Shown: positions 33,691 through 41,476 of the stretch, one piece after another
Numbering within the stretch: position 1 is the first letter of the stretch
How the letters are laid out: every line of letters begins with the position of its first letter
Origin: Antarcticimicrobium sp040365005
GTDB lineage: Bacteria; Pseudomonadota; Alphaproteobacteria; Rhodobacterales; Rhodobacteraceae
Reading direction: 5' to 3'
Assembly: GCF_040365005.1 (NCBI RefSeq)
Contig: NZ_BAABWV010000009.1
Span: forward strand, 1 to 64,000
DNA length: 64,000 nucleotides
The notes under the pieces: model-generated
What the model saw: only the letters and a program-made list of their open reading frames with translations
Told to the model about the DNA's origin: nothing
Databases searched by the model: none
Translations under genes and position numbers: made by a program

Positions 33691-34869
33691 TTATGCCCCC
33701 TCTGCGGCCCGGGTCAACTGTGCCGAAAAGAACCCGTCGGCCCCGCCGGTGACCGGCCAGGACCGCTGCCAACTACAGCACCAGCCCGGGTGACGGGCCA
33801 GAAAGGCCTCGATCTGGCCGCCGTTCTCGCGCGCCAGCATCGAACAGGTCGCATAGGCCAGAACGCCGCCGGGGGCCACCACCTCCATCGCCCGGTCGAG
33901 GATTTCAGCCTGCGTATCGACCACCTCGTCCAGCGCCGCCTCGGTGAGCCGCCACTTGCCCTCCGGCGCGCGCCGCCAGGCACCGCTGCCCGAACAGGGC
34001 ACATCGCACAGCACCAGGTCGAAGGGCGCCGCGCGGGCCACCTCCGCCGCCTCCAGCAGCGTGACCGAAAGCCCCGCGCGCGCCGCCCGCTCGGGCAGAT
34101 CGCGCATCCGGCGCGGTGCGGCGTCATGGGCAAACAGCGTCACCTCGGCCCCGGCCCCCATCGCCAGGGTCTTGCCGCCGCCCCCGGCGCAATAATCCAG
34201 CACCCGCTGCCCCGAGGCCAGCGGTAGCGCCTCGACCACCGCCTGGCTCGCGGCGTCCTGCAATTCCACCAGCCCGTCGCGAAACGCCGCGCTGTTTTTG
34301 AGGCGCCGCGCCCCCACGACCACCTCGAGCGCGGTCTCCGCCGCCGGATGGACGCGGGTTTCGATCCCCTCGGCGGCAAGGGCGGTGGCGGCGGTTTCCC
34401 GGTCCGCCTTGCGCAAGTTGGCGCGCAGAAAGACCGGCGCGCGCTGTTGCAGGGCGCGGGCCGCCGCCTCGGTGTCCTCGCCCAGGCTGTCGCGGAACGC
34501 CGGCCACAGCCAGTCGGGGATGTCCAGCGCCTCGGCCCCCTCCTCCGGCGCCCGGCCCGCCGCCCGCTCCTCCTCGGTCAGCGGTGACGGGCCATAACCG
34601 GCGCCGGAAAACATCTCGTCGGGGTCCAGCCCGTCACGACGGCACAGCCCCAGCATCAGCGCCCGGCCCGTCTCGCCGCCCCCCAGCGCGGCCAGCGACC
34701 GGCGGCTGCGCAACACGTCAAAGACATGGTCGCGCACCGCCGCCCGGTCCTTGGGCCCGGCAAAGCGGCTGCGCCGGGCCCAGCCGGTCAAGGCCTGTTC
34801 GGCCGGGGTTCCGTCCCGGTTCGCGTCAAGGATCTCGATCGCGGCCTGCATCCGCGCCGCCGGGGTCAC
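33691..34869 (-). CDS. RsmB-type rRNA (cytosine-C5) methyltransferase
   Basis: A 392-residue protein: an N-terminal NusB-like RNA-binding segment and a C-terminal SAM domain with DYCAGGGGKTLAMG, the catalytic cysteine in CDVPCSGSGAWRR and the release cysteine in YATCSM. These are the two cysteines of RNA m5C methyltransferases; RsmB modifies 16S rRNA C967. I chose the GTG at 34869 because it follows a GGGGGG ribosome binding site and overlaps the stop of the small upstream gene (GTGA). Confidence 0.88.
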   Translation of the reverse strand: MTPAARMQAAIEILDANRDGTPAEQALTGWARRSRFAGPKDRAAVRDHVFDVLRSRRSLAALGGGETGRALMLGLCRRDGLDPDEMFSGAGYGPSPLTEEERAAGRAPEEGAEALDIPDWLWPAFRDSLGEDTEAAARALQQRAPVFLRANLRKADRETAATALAAEGIETRVHPAAETALEVVVGARRLKNSAAFRDGLVELQDAASQAVVEALPLASGQRVLDYCAGGGGKTLAMGAGAEVTLFAHDAAPRRMRDLPERAARAGLSVTLLEAAEVARAAPFDLVLCDVPCSGSGAWRRAPEGKWRLTEAALDEVVDTQAEILDRAMEVVAPGGVLAYATCSMLARENGGQIEAFLARHPGWCCSWQRSWPVTGGADGFFSAQLTRAAEGA

Positions 34870-35015
34870 GATTGCCCCCCGGCGCGCATTGGCCCGACCG
34901 CATCCCGCGGCACGCGCCTTGTCCTGTCGTCGAGGCCCGGGCGGGTGATCTTGGCGTCCGCCAGGGCACTCACCGCTGCCCGTCGCCCCGTGGTCTGGTG
35001 ACACATCTTCATCAT
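34866..35015 (-). CDS. Small open reading frame coupled to rsmB-like gene
   Basis: A 49-residue basic reading frame beginning MMKMCHQTTGRR. I do not recognise it. The one argument for its being a gene is that its stop overlaps the GTG start of the rRNA methyltransferase (GTGA), the arrangement used throughout this window for coupled genes. Its ribosome binding site is poor. It could be a leader peptide, a decayed gene, or chance. Confidence 0.3.
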   Translation of the reverse strand: MMKMCHQTTGRRAAVSALADAKITRPGLDDRTRRVPRDAVGPMRAGGQS

Positions 35016-35148
35016 ATGGATATCCCGCTTTCCTTGCACTTTCGGAAGCCCTCGGCCACGCCTTGCCCGGAACCGTCGTGAATGCACTCAGGTACTCCGG
35101 TTTGTCGTCGGGGTAAACGGGCGGGATTGGGGCCGGTTATGGCCCGGA

Positions 35149-35439
35149 TCACGGCCACCGCGTGCCCAGCGACCGCAGGACCATGACAAAGCACCGTCGA
35201 TAGCCGGCGTCGTCGAACCCCGGCTCATCCGCCATCGGATAGCGCCGCGCCGCCGCCATCAGCGACCCGTTGCCCCAGCGCGGATGCAACCGGCCGTGAC
35301 GCAGCCGGAACCGGTCCGCCGCCTCCGCCTCGCGCAACATCCTTTGGCAAAGCGCCGCGCGCGCCCCCGGCGGAACCGCGAAAAGCGCCCGGGCGGCACA
35401 GCTCACATCGCCGTGCAGAACCGGCCGCACCGGGGTCAC
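35149..35439 (-). CDS. Small Rhodobacterales protein normally found beyond GTA gp15
   Basis: A 96-residue protein starting at a GTG, with the patterns PVLHGDVSCAARALFAV, LREAEAADRFRLRHGRLHP and RWGNGSLMAAA. I recall similar small proteins in Rhodobacteraceae but know no function. Its GTG overlaps a TGA (GTGA at 35436-35439) that ends another frame reading RYGPGLFARIDLPE, the arrangement expected if an upstream gene (probably gp15) once ended here. It is the only part beyond the GTA deletion that looks intact. Confidence 0.6.
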   Translation of the reverse strand: MTPVRPVLHGDVSCAARALFAVPPGARAALCQRMLREAEAADRFRLRHGRLHPRWGNGSLMAAARRYPMADEPGFDDAGYRRCFVMVLRSLGTRWP

Positions 35440-35480
35440 TCCGGCAGATCGATCCGGGCGAACAGCCCCGGACCATAGCG
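35436..35480 (-). pseudogene. C-terminal stub of a deleted upstream gene, probably GTA gp15
   Basis: In a frame different from gp13, the sequence reads RYGPGLFARIDLPE and stops with a TGA that overlaps the next GTG start. A short tail that ends exactly at a coupled start is best read as the last codons of the gene that originally preceded the small ORF. In complete Rhodobacterales GTAs that position is held by gp15. The identity is inference. Confidence 0.45.
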
Positions 35481-35705
35481 CGCCGATCGCCTCGGTATTG
35501 TCCACCGCCAGCCCGGTCGCCTGCTGCAACGCCTGCGCCGACAGCCCGGTCTCGGCCTTGAAGGTGATGCCGTCGAACGCCAGTGTCCGGTCGTGATCGG
35601 TGAACCCCAGTTGCACCCCGTCGGCCCGGGTCAGCGCCCAGCACCGGCACAGCGTCGTGACCCCGCCTTCGACATGGGCGCGGAACGCCTTGCTCATGCC
35701 CATGC

Positions 35706-36338
35706 TCATACCCGCACCTCCACCACCGGCACGTTGGGCACGTCGCCGGCCTGGAAACTCGCCACGCTGGTCTGGATCCGGTCGGTGTCGAACCGCACCG
35801 GCACGTCGAACTCGAACCCGGCCATCACCGCGGCGTCCCTTGCCGGCGGATGGGCGAATGTGATCAGCCCGGTGGCGGTGTCCACGGTGTAATCCACCGC
35901 CTCCTGCAACTCGTCCTGCGCGATGCCCACCCGCACCGTGCCCGCCACCGGCTTGGTGATCGGGCGGGCATAGCCGTGATCGCCCGAGCGATAGATCTTG
36001 CGCAACCCGAACACCGTGGTCGCCCCGTCGCCCCGCGCGATTTCCTGGTCGTCGAACCGCACCTCGGCCCGCGCGCGGCCGGATTTGTAGTCCGACCAAT
36101 CCTTCCAGCGAAAGCCGTACATCTGCCCCTGCCGGGCCTCGAAAAAGGCGATCAACACCTCCACGTCATCCAGCGACCGCATTCCCAGGCCCGCGTCATA
36201 GCGCCGCCGCGCATGCGCCCAGGGCGTGTTGCGCTCCTCGTACCCGTTGGCCAGCGTGACGATATCCGTCCGCCGCTCCGGCCCGCCCACCGAGCCGAAG
36301 CTCAGCGAGGCGGGAAACCGCACCTCGTGAAAATTCAT
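35706..36338 (-). CDS. GTA gp12, DUF2460 tail protein
   Basis: A 210-residue protein of the DUF2460 (TIGR02217) family: FHEVRFPASLSFGSVGGPER at the N-terminus, YGFRWKDWSDYKS in the middle and EFDVPVRFDTDRIQTS near the end. In the GTA particle gp12 forms the distal tail ring between tail tube and hub. It appears complete. Its stop overlaps the gp13 start by 4 bases. Confidence 0.93.
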   Translation of the reverse strand: MNFHEVRFPASLSFGSVGGPERRTDIVTLANGYEERNTPWAHARRRYDAGLGMRSLDDVEVLIAFFEARQGQMYGFRWKDWSDYKSGRARAEVRFDDQEIARGDGATTVFGLRKIYRSGDHGYARPITKPVAGTVRVGIAQDELQEAVDYTVDTATGLITFAHPPARDAAVMAGFEFDVPVRFDTDRIQTSVASFQAGDVPNVPVVEVRV

Positions 36339-36353
36339 CGCTCTTTCCCCGTC

Positions 36354-37019
36354 TCAGAGATTCCGTCCGCCCTGCGCCAACGCCCGGCGCATCTGCGCCG
36401 CGATCTGGCCCCGGCTGCGCTGGAACCCGGTCACATCGGGGGTGGTGACGTTCATCACCACGTTCACCGCGCTGCCGCCCGCCCCCGCGCGCACGCCAAG
36501 CTTGCCATCACGCCCCCGCGCCAGCGGCAGGATCGCCTCCGGCCCCGCCTCGCCCATCAGCCCGGTCGCCCCGCGCATCGGGAACAGCGTCGCGCCGCGC
36601 ACCACGCCACCGCTGGCAAAGGGCATCACCCGGCCCTGCGCGAACCCGGCGCCGGCCCGGAACGGCAACAGCCCCTCGACCAGGCTGCGCACCCCGTCGC
36701 CCAGAAGCTCTCCGAACTGATCGGTCACCGGCTTGATGGCGGCGGAATAGGTGGTCTGCACCATCGTCTGCGCCAACCCGTCCAGCGCCTCCGACAGGCT
36801 CTTGCCGTCGAACACCACCCCGTCAAAGGCCCGCCGCAGCCCGCGCGAGAACCCGCGCTCCAGAGTGGCCACGTCGCGCCCGGTCGCCGCCAGTGCCGTG
36901 CGCATCCGGGCCAGCTCGGCCTCGAACTGCGCCGCCATACCCACCGCACCGCCGAGGCTGTCCTCCAGCCCCTCCGCCGCCACCGCCAGATCGTCAATCG
37001 CCCCGTCGTCCGCCATCAT
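36354..37019 (-). CDS. GTA gp11, tail tape measure protein
   Basis: A 221-residue short tape-measure protein of the lambda-type GTA family: helical N-terminal half, then the conserved glycine-rich end with VMPFASGGVVRGATLFPM and GLMGEAGPEAILPL. The small size matches the very short RcGTA tail. Either of two adjacent ATGs (37019, 37016) may start it. It overlaps the preceding chaperone gene by about 25 bases. Confidence 0.92.
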   Translation of the reverse strand: MMADDGAIDDLAVAAEGLEDSLGGAVGMAAQFEAELARMRTALAATGRDVATLERGFSRGLRRAFDGVVFDGKSLSEALDGLAQTMVQTTYSAAIKPVTDQFGELLGDGVRSLVEGLLPFRAGAGFAQGRVMPFASGGVVRGATLFPMRGATGLMGEAGPEAILPLARGRDGKLGVRAGAGGSAVNVVMNVTTPDVTGFQRSRGQIAAQMRRALAQGGRNL

Positions 37020-37212
37020 CCGCCTCCCCTTTCGTATCGGGCCAGGCCGCCTCCAGCGCCGCCAGCCCTGCCCGCGTCATCGGCATCGCGCCCTGCCCCT
37101 GTCCCAGCATCAGCGCCAGTTCCGCCGGGGTCAGCCGCCAGAACGCCTCGGGCGCCAGCCGCAACCCCTGCATCCCCGCCCGCATCAGCACCGGCCAATC
37201 GATCCCGCTCAT
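36994..37212 (-). CDS. GTA tail assembly chaperone-like protein (gp10.1)
   Basis: A 72-residue protein with LMRAGMQGLRLAPEAFWRLTPAELALMLG, seen in two parts as MRAGMQGLRLAPEAFW and RLTPAELALMLGQG. This is the small phage tail assembly chaperone (DUF2376-like) that sits between gp10 and the tape measure gene in Rhodobacterales GTAs. It overlaps gp10 by 4 bases and gp11 by about 25. Confidence 0.88.
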   Translation of the reverse strand: MSGIDWPVLMRAGMQGLRLAPEAFWRLTPAELALMLGQGQGAMPMTRAGLAALEAAWPDTKGEADDGGRRGD

Positions 37213-37529
37213 GCCTGGCCCGGCACGGTAAAGGCCCGCGCCAGCAATTCCGCCGCCGCCCGCGCCGCCGCCAGCGGCCCGCCCTCGATCTCGGCCCGCA
37301 TCAGGTCCTCCGGCCCCAGCTCGGCCCCGCCGCCGCGCAACCCCGCCAGGATCAACGCCATCAGGTCGCGGCTGGAGAACCGACCGCCCTCGAACCGCTC
37401 GACCAGCGCCACCAGCGTGTCCTCGCCCAAGCGTTCCTCCAGCTCCGCCAAGGCGCCCAGCGTCAGCTTCAGCACCCGCCGCTCGCCACCGATCACCAGC
37501 GCCACCTCACCTGCCCATGGGTTCGCCAT
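37209..37529 (-). CDS. GTA gp10 family protein
   Basis: A 106-residue protein beginning MANPWAGEVALVIGGERRVLK and continuing with LTLGALAELEERLGEDTLV and FSSRDLMALILAGLRGGG. This is the GTA-gp10 family (gene transfer agent family protein), located between the major tail protein and the tail chaperone and thought to act in tail assembly. It begins 3 bases after gp9. Confidence 0.92.
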   Translation of the reverse strand: MANPWAGEVALVIGGERRVLKLTLGALAELEERLGEDTLVALVERFEGGRFSSRDLMALILAGLRGGGAELGPEDLMRAEIEGGPLAAARAAAELLARAFTVPGQA

Positions 37530-37532
37530 CGC

Positions 37533-37946
37533 TCAGACCGCCGTGAACACCAGCACGCCGGCGCTCTCCATCGACATCTCGTAGGTCGCCTCGCCGTCAT
37601 GGCTGCCGGCGTATTCCAGCGCGGTGACCTGGAACGGCCCCTCGACGATACCGAAATCGGGGATGATCACCTGGAAATCCGGCACCTCCCCGTCAAAGAA
37701 AAGCTGCCGCGCCCGCTCGTCCGTGCCGGCGTCCTTGAACACGCCGGCGCCCGAGATCGCCGCTGATTTCACCCCGGCGCCGGACAGCAACTCGCGCCAG
37801 CCGCCCTGGCTTTCCAGACTGGTCACATCGACGCTCTCGGCGTTGAAGCTCACCCGCGTGGCGCGCAGCCCCGCGATGGTCTCGAACAGCCCGTCTCCAG
37901 TCATGTCCACCTTGATCAACAGATCCTTGCCGTTCTGGGCACCCAT
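37533..37946 (-). CDS. GTA gp9, major tail protein
   Basis: A 137-residue phage major tail (tube) protein: MGAQNGKDLLIKVDMTGDGL at the start, then RATRVSFNAESVDVTSLES and FQVIIPDFGIVEGPFQVTAL. It forms the hexameric rings of the tail tube. Length and sequence look intact. Confidence 0.93.
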   Translation of the reverse strand: MGAQNGKDLLIKVDMTGDGLFETIAGLRATRVSFNAESVDVTSLESQGGWRELLSGAGVKSAAISGAGVFKDAGTDERARQLFFDGEVPDFQVIIPDFGIVEGPFQVTALEYAGSHDGEATYEMSMESAGVLVFTAV

Positions 37947-37970
37947 TTTCCGCCTCCTGTCCTGGTCCGC

Positions 37971-38384
37971 CTATGCGTCTTCGACGCGGGCACGAAATTT
38001 CAGGTCGATGCGCCGGATCTGCCCGGCGCTGCCGGTCCGCCGCGCCTGCGCGCGCTCGAACCAGATCCCCACCACGCGGCCCCGGCTCAGCGTCGGCGTC
38101 GCATCCACCAGCGCCGCGCACACCGCCGCCGCCGCCGTTTTTGCCGCCGCGAACCCCTGCGCCTCGCTGATCACCGAGACCGTGAACCGGTGCAGCGCCC
38201 CGGCGCCGTCCCGGTCCGAGCGGTCACGCACCACTTCGGGTCCGAGGCTGACATAGGTTTCGGGCACCGGCCCGGCCGGCAACCCGTCATGGATCGCGCC
38301 ACCCACCAGCGCCGTCAGCGCGGCATCCGTGGACAAAAGCTGGTAGACCGCCGCCTGCAACGGCGCCGCCATCGCATAGCTCAT
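37971..38384 (-). CDS. GTA gp8, DUF3168 tail terminator
   Basis: A 137-residue DUF3168 protein: LQAAVYQLLSTDAALTALVG, GAIHDGLPAGPVPETYVSLG and the terminal RIDLKFRARVEDA. It is expected to cap the tail and join it to the head. The start overlaps the gp7 stop (ATGA). Confidence 0.92.
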   Translation of the reverse strand: MSYAMAAPLQAAVYQLLSTDAALTALVGGAIHDGLPAGPVPETYVSLGPEVVRDRSDRDGAGALHRFTVSVISEAQGFAAAKTAAAAVCAALVDATPTLSRGRVVGIWFERAQARRTGSAGQIRRIDLKFRARVEDA

Positions 38385-38719
38385 GCCGCCACCTCCTCGT
38401 CCGCAAAACAGGTCAGGTAGCGCCCCGTCGGCTCCTGCTCGGCCACCGCCCGGATGAGATAGAGCCGCGCCCCGTCGCGAAACCGCTGCTCCGGCGCCGG
38501 CCGTTGCGCCGATCCGACCGGCGCGCCACGCACCACGATGCGATAACCCATGGTCGAGACCGGCTCGCCCGCCTGTGACCGCTCACGTCCGCTGCGCGGC
38601 CGCACCTCGGCCCAGAGCGTGCCCAGGCTGGCCCAGCTCTCGATCATGCCGCCGGCGCCATCGGGAAGCCGCACCGGCGCCTCCAGCACCAGCCGCCGGC
38701 TCAGCACCGGCGCGCTCAT
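38381..38719 (-). CDS. GTA gp7, head-tail adaptor
   Basis: A 112-residue phage head-closure protein: RLVLEAPVRLPDGAGGMIES, LWAEVRPRSGRERSQAGEPV and YRIVVRGAP, the SPP1 gp16-like head-tail joining pattern. Its start at 38719 overlaps the gp6 stop and its stop overlaps gp8, both by 4 bases. A longer in-frame extension lies inside gp6 and is rejected. Confidence 0.9.
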   Translation of the reverse strand: MSAPVLSRRLVLEAPVRLPDGAGGMIESWASLGTLWAEVRPRSGRERSQAGEPVSTMGYRIVVRGAPVGSAQRPAPEQRFRDGARLYLIRAVAEQEPTGRYLTCFADEEVAA

Positions 38720-39315
38720 CGGGCCGCCCCCGCGCTCAACCGCAGCACGCGGTAGCGTTCGATCAGGCTGCTGACGCCGAACGGCATGCAGCCTGCCGCC
38801 AAGGCGGTTTCCTCGCGGTACTCGTAGTAATGCGCCGCCAGCAACAGCACCGCCTGGCCCAGATCGGCCGGCAAGCCGCCCCAATCCGCCGCCATCCCGG
38901 CGTACAGCGCGATCCGCGCATGGCCCCCGGTCGGGATCGCGGGCAACAGCGCGCCCGTGGGCCGCAACATCGGCCGCTGCATGTCCTGCTCCAGCCAATA
39001 GCGGTCCGCCGCCACCGGGGTTTCCACCGCCTGCGCGGCGACAAGAACCACCCCGGTGACAGCCTGCACCGGCACCACCGGCAGTCGCGCGCCCTCCCGG
39101 TCCGGCCAGGCGAACACCCGCCAGCTGAAATCCCGCGCCAACAGGATCTTTCCGGTGCGCGCCTCGATGGCGGCGATGGCCGCGCGCAGAAACCCGGTCA
39201 GCAACCCGTCCTGCAGCCCGTCCTCGCCGAACCCGCTGCCCAGCCGCAGATGCGACCGGAACTGCACCACCGGCAGCGCGCCCTCCGCGATCATGGTCTC
39301 TTCGCTCAACATCAT
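38716..39315 (-). CDS. GTA gp6, head-tail connector
   Basis: A 199-residue protein of the phage head-tail connector (phiE125 gp8-like) family: LLTGFLRAAIAAIEARTGKI, DFSWRVFAWPDREGARLPVV and LLLAAHYYEYREETALAAG. It binds the portal and starts the neck. It begins 173 bases after gp5, across the longest gap between gp1 and gp12 except the gp2-gp3 gap; that gap contains a large hairpin. Confidence 0.9.
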   Translation of the reverse strand: MMLSEETMIAEGALPVVQFRSHLRLGSGFGEDGLQDGLLTGFLRAAIAAIEARTGKILLARDFSWRVFAWPDREGARLPVVPVQAVTGVVLVAAQAVETPVAADRYWLEQDMQRPMLRPTGALLPAIPTGGHARIALYAGMAADWGGLPADLGQAVLLLAAHYYEYREETALAAGCMPFGVSSLIERYRVLRLSAGAAR

Positions 39316-39374
39316 TCGCCTTCTCCGATGTTCCGGGCCGATGGACCGGCCCCGCTCGGATCGTCCGCACGGAC

Positions 39375-39444
39375 GCGCACCGTGCCCCCGTGTCGCTCGG
39401 ACGGAGGGGAGCAGCTAGACAACACGGGGGTTATCCCGGTGCGC
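39375..39444. repeat. Large inverted repeat between GTA gp5 and gp6
   Basis: Two nested perfect stems: GCGCACC (39375-39381) with GGTGCGC (39438-39444), and CCCCCGTGT (39385-39393) with ACACGGGGG (39422-39430). In RNA this makes a stable stem-loop with a 28-base loop directly after the capsid gene. It may limit read-through or protect the capsid message; there is no T run, so it is not a clear terminator. Confidence 0.7.
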
Positions 39445-39488
39445 GCCCGCCACGACGCCGGTTTCCCGGCGCCGCGATCCGGCCCGCG

Positions 39489-40658
39489 TTACACGGTGCC
39501 GAATTTCAGCAGCTTGATCGCGGCGAAATCGCTCACGTCGCCGCCCACGCGCTTGGTGGCGTAGAACAGCACATGCGGCTTGGCGCTGAACGGATCACGC
39601 AGCACCCGCAAATCGGGCCGCTCGGCCACGGTATAGCCGGCGCGGAAATCGCCGAAGGCCACCACAAAGGCATCGCTGGCCACGTCGGGCATGTCCTCGG
39701 CGATCAGCACCGGATACCCCAGCAGCCGCGCCGGCTCGCCCGCTGCCAGCCCGTCGGACCACAGGAACCGGCCATCGGTATCCTTCATCTTGCGCAACAC
39801 GCCGGCGGTCCTGGAGTTCATCACGAAACGCGCGTTGGCCCGGTACTGCGCCCCCAGCGCATAGACCAGATCGACCACCGGATCGGCATCCGGCAGGCTT
39901 CCGGCGGCGCCCGTGACCACATAGCCAAGCTTGCCCCAGGACCAGGAGGCATTGGCGATCTTGGTATGGGTCAGAAAACCGGTCGGCTTGTCGATGCCGT
40001 CGCCGTTGACAAAGGCATCAGCCTCGGCGCGGGCGAATTTCTCGGCGATGCGCCCGGCCAGCCAGCCCTCGATGTCAAAGGCGCTGTCATCCAGCAACCG
40101 CTGGCTCGCCTTGGGCAGCGCGCTCAACTCGTGCAGCGCGATGGTAATCCGGTCGATCTGCGGCGTGTCGGTCTCACTGACCGAGCCGCTCTCGGTGGCC
40201 CATCCGATGCCGACCTCGCCGTGGTCGATCAGCACGTCGTAAGAGGTCGCCTCCACATGCACCACCGCCGAGATCGAGCGGATCGACGCGGTCGACAACA
40301 GTACCGACTGCACCGCCTCCGCCGTCTGCGGATCGACGAGGTAGCCACCGTCGCTGTTGACCGCAGTGGACATCGCCTTGCCCTCCAGCTCCAGCCCGCG
40401 CAGCGCATCGTCATCGCCGCTGCGCAGGTAGGCGTTGAACGCCTTGCGGTGGGGGGCGGCGGGCTCAGCCGCCAGGGACAGGGGCGGCCGTACCGCCGGG
40501 TGCGATTTCCGATCCAACATGGTCAGTCGCTCTTCCGTTTTTTGAAGTTTCGATTGAATTTCATCGCGAAAACAACTGATTTCACGCACAAAACCCTTAA
40601 CCTCGCGCATCAGTGACGCCTCCGCTCCGGCCTGGGCCGGACAGCCCGTATCGCTCAT
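39489..40658 (-). CDS. GTA gp5, HK97-type major capsid protein
   Basis: A 389-residue HK97-fold capsid protein. The N-terminal 100 residues (MREVKGFVREISCFRDEIQS...) are a helical scaffold region removed by the protease. The mature part includes FNAYLRSGDDDALRGLELEG, DGGYLVDPQTAEAV and QRLLDDSAFDIEGWLAGRIA, and the end FYATKRVGGDVSDFAAIKLL. The sequence is complete. The start overlaps the protease gene stop (ATGA). Confidence 0.97.
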   Translation of the reverse strand: MSDTGCPAQAGAEASLMREVKGFVREISCFRDEIQSKLQKTEERLTMLDRKSHPAVRPPLSLAAEPAAPHRKAFNAYLRSGDDDALRGLELEGKAMSTAVNSDGGYLVDPQTAEAVQSVLLSTASIRSISAVVHVEATSYDVLIDHGEVGIGWATESGSVSETDTPQIDRITIALHELSALPKASQRLLDDSAFDIEGWLAGRIAEKFARAEADAFVNGDGIDKPTGFLTHTKIANASWSWGKLGYVVTGAAGSLPDADPVVDLVYALGAQYRANARFVMNSRTAGVLRKMKDTDGRFLWSDGLAAGEPARLLGYPVLIAEDMPDVASDAFVVAFGDFRAGYTVAERPDLRVLRDPFSAKPHVLFYATKRVGGDVSDFAAIKLLKFGTV

Positions 40659-41239
40659 TCACTCCTCCTGTTCTCGGGATCGCCATCGGTCGCCCCGCGT
40701 CGCGTCAACTCCTGCACGGGCGCTTCGGTCGCCACCTGCTTGGCCGCCACCCGCGCCTCACTCAGCATCGGGAAGGTCACCAGCGACACCTCCCAGAGCT
40801 CCAGTTCGGTCAACAGCCGACCGCCCTCGGCCCGCCGTTCCGCCCGCCGGGTGCGATAGCCGATCGACAACCCGTCCAGCGCACCCGCCGTCACCAGTGC
40901 CGCCGCCTCGCGCCCCTTCTGCGTACCCTGCAGCAGCCGTCCCTTGACCCAGAGCCCACGCGCATCCTCGCGCAGCTCCTCCCAGACGCCGATCGGCTGG
41001 GCCGGATCATGCTGCCACAGGAACTTCACCGTCTGCCCCCGCGCCGCCAACGCCTTGAGCGCCCCCGCATAGGCACCGCTGGCCACCACGTCGCCGCCCT
41101 GGTCGGGGCGCCCGAACAGGCTGGCATAGCCCGCGATCTCGGCCTCTCCGCTCACCGCGAGCCCGTCTCCGAACCGCGCGAACTTGGTCTCCAGCCCGGT
41201 CTCGATGCCCTGGTACATTCCCATCTCCTCGAATTGCAT
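40655..41239 (-). CDS. GTA gp4, HK97 family prohead protease
   Basis: A 194-residue serine protease of the HK97 prohead family: IAGYASLFGRPDQGGDVVAS, then VKFLWQHDPAQPIGVW with the catalytic histidine, and ALDGLSIGYRTR with the catalytic serine; LWEVSLVTFPML closes the fold. It cleaves the capsid scaffold during head maturation. It precedes gp5 and overlaps it by 4 bases. Confidence 0.95.
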   Translation of the reverse strand: MQFEEMGMYQGIETGLETKFARFGDGLAVSGEAEIAGYASLFGRPDQGGDVVASGAYAGALKALAARGQTVKFLWQHDPAQPIGVWEELREDARGLWVKGRLLQGTQKGREAAALVTAGALDGLSIGYRTRRAERRAEGGRLLTELELWEVSLVTFPMLSEARVAAKQVATEAPVQELTRRGATDGDPENRRSE

Positions 41240-41254
41240 CCCGCGCCGGCCCTC

Positions 41255-41476
41255 TCAGCCGCCCGCCGACAGGACCGATTGCAACGCCTGCGCCAGGATC
41301 ATCGCCACCACCCCGTAAACCGTGAGCCACAGCCGCCGCTCCAGCCGCTCCATCGCCTGTTCCAGCCGTTCCAGCCGGCGGCAGACGTTCTCGTGATGCA
41401 CCGCGCTCACCCGCTCATGCGCCGCCAGCCGCAACCCCGGCACGCATTCGAACGGCGGCAGATCGGGCCGGGTCAC
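41255..41476 (-). CDS. GTA gp3.5-like small membrane protein
   Basis: A 73-residue protein starting with GTG (VTRPDLPPFECVPGL), with a heptad-rich helix ENVCRRLERLEQAMERLERR and a C-terminal hydrophobic segment LTVYGVVAMILAQALQSVLS. It matches the small orfg3.5 found between portal and protease in Rhodobacterales GTAs, reported to influence head formation. GTG is chosen because it overlaps the portal stop (GTGA at 41473-41476). Confidence 0.82.
   Translation of the reverse strand: MTRPDLPPFECVPGLRLAAHERVSAVHHENVCRRLERLEQAMERLERRLWLTVYGVVAMILAQALQSVLSAGG

Larger units (their letters stand above)
35149..35709 (-). pseudogene. Truncated GTA gp13 (DUF2163) fused in frame to a downstream small ORF
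   Basis: Residues 1-78 match the start of the GTA/phage DUF2163 protein: RCWALTRADGVQLGFTDHDR, FKAETGLSAQALQQATGLAV, DNTEAIGAL. Normal gp13 is about 300 residues with a cysteine-rich C-terminal half; here it ends abruptly. From codon 91 the frame becomes a different small protein that has its own GTG at 35439 (VTPVRPVLHGDVSCAARAL...; 96 residues, containing RLHPRWGNGSLMAAA). The ATG at 35709 overlaps the gp12 stop. This is a deletion junction, so the 186-residue product is probably non-functional as gp13. Confidence 0.75.

Noticed and set aside
35850..37766. 638-codon plus-strand open frame across the GTA tail genes
   Set aside because: Antisense to gp9-gp12, which have clear homology and coupled starts.
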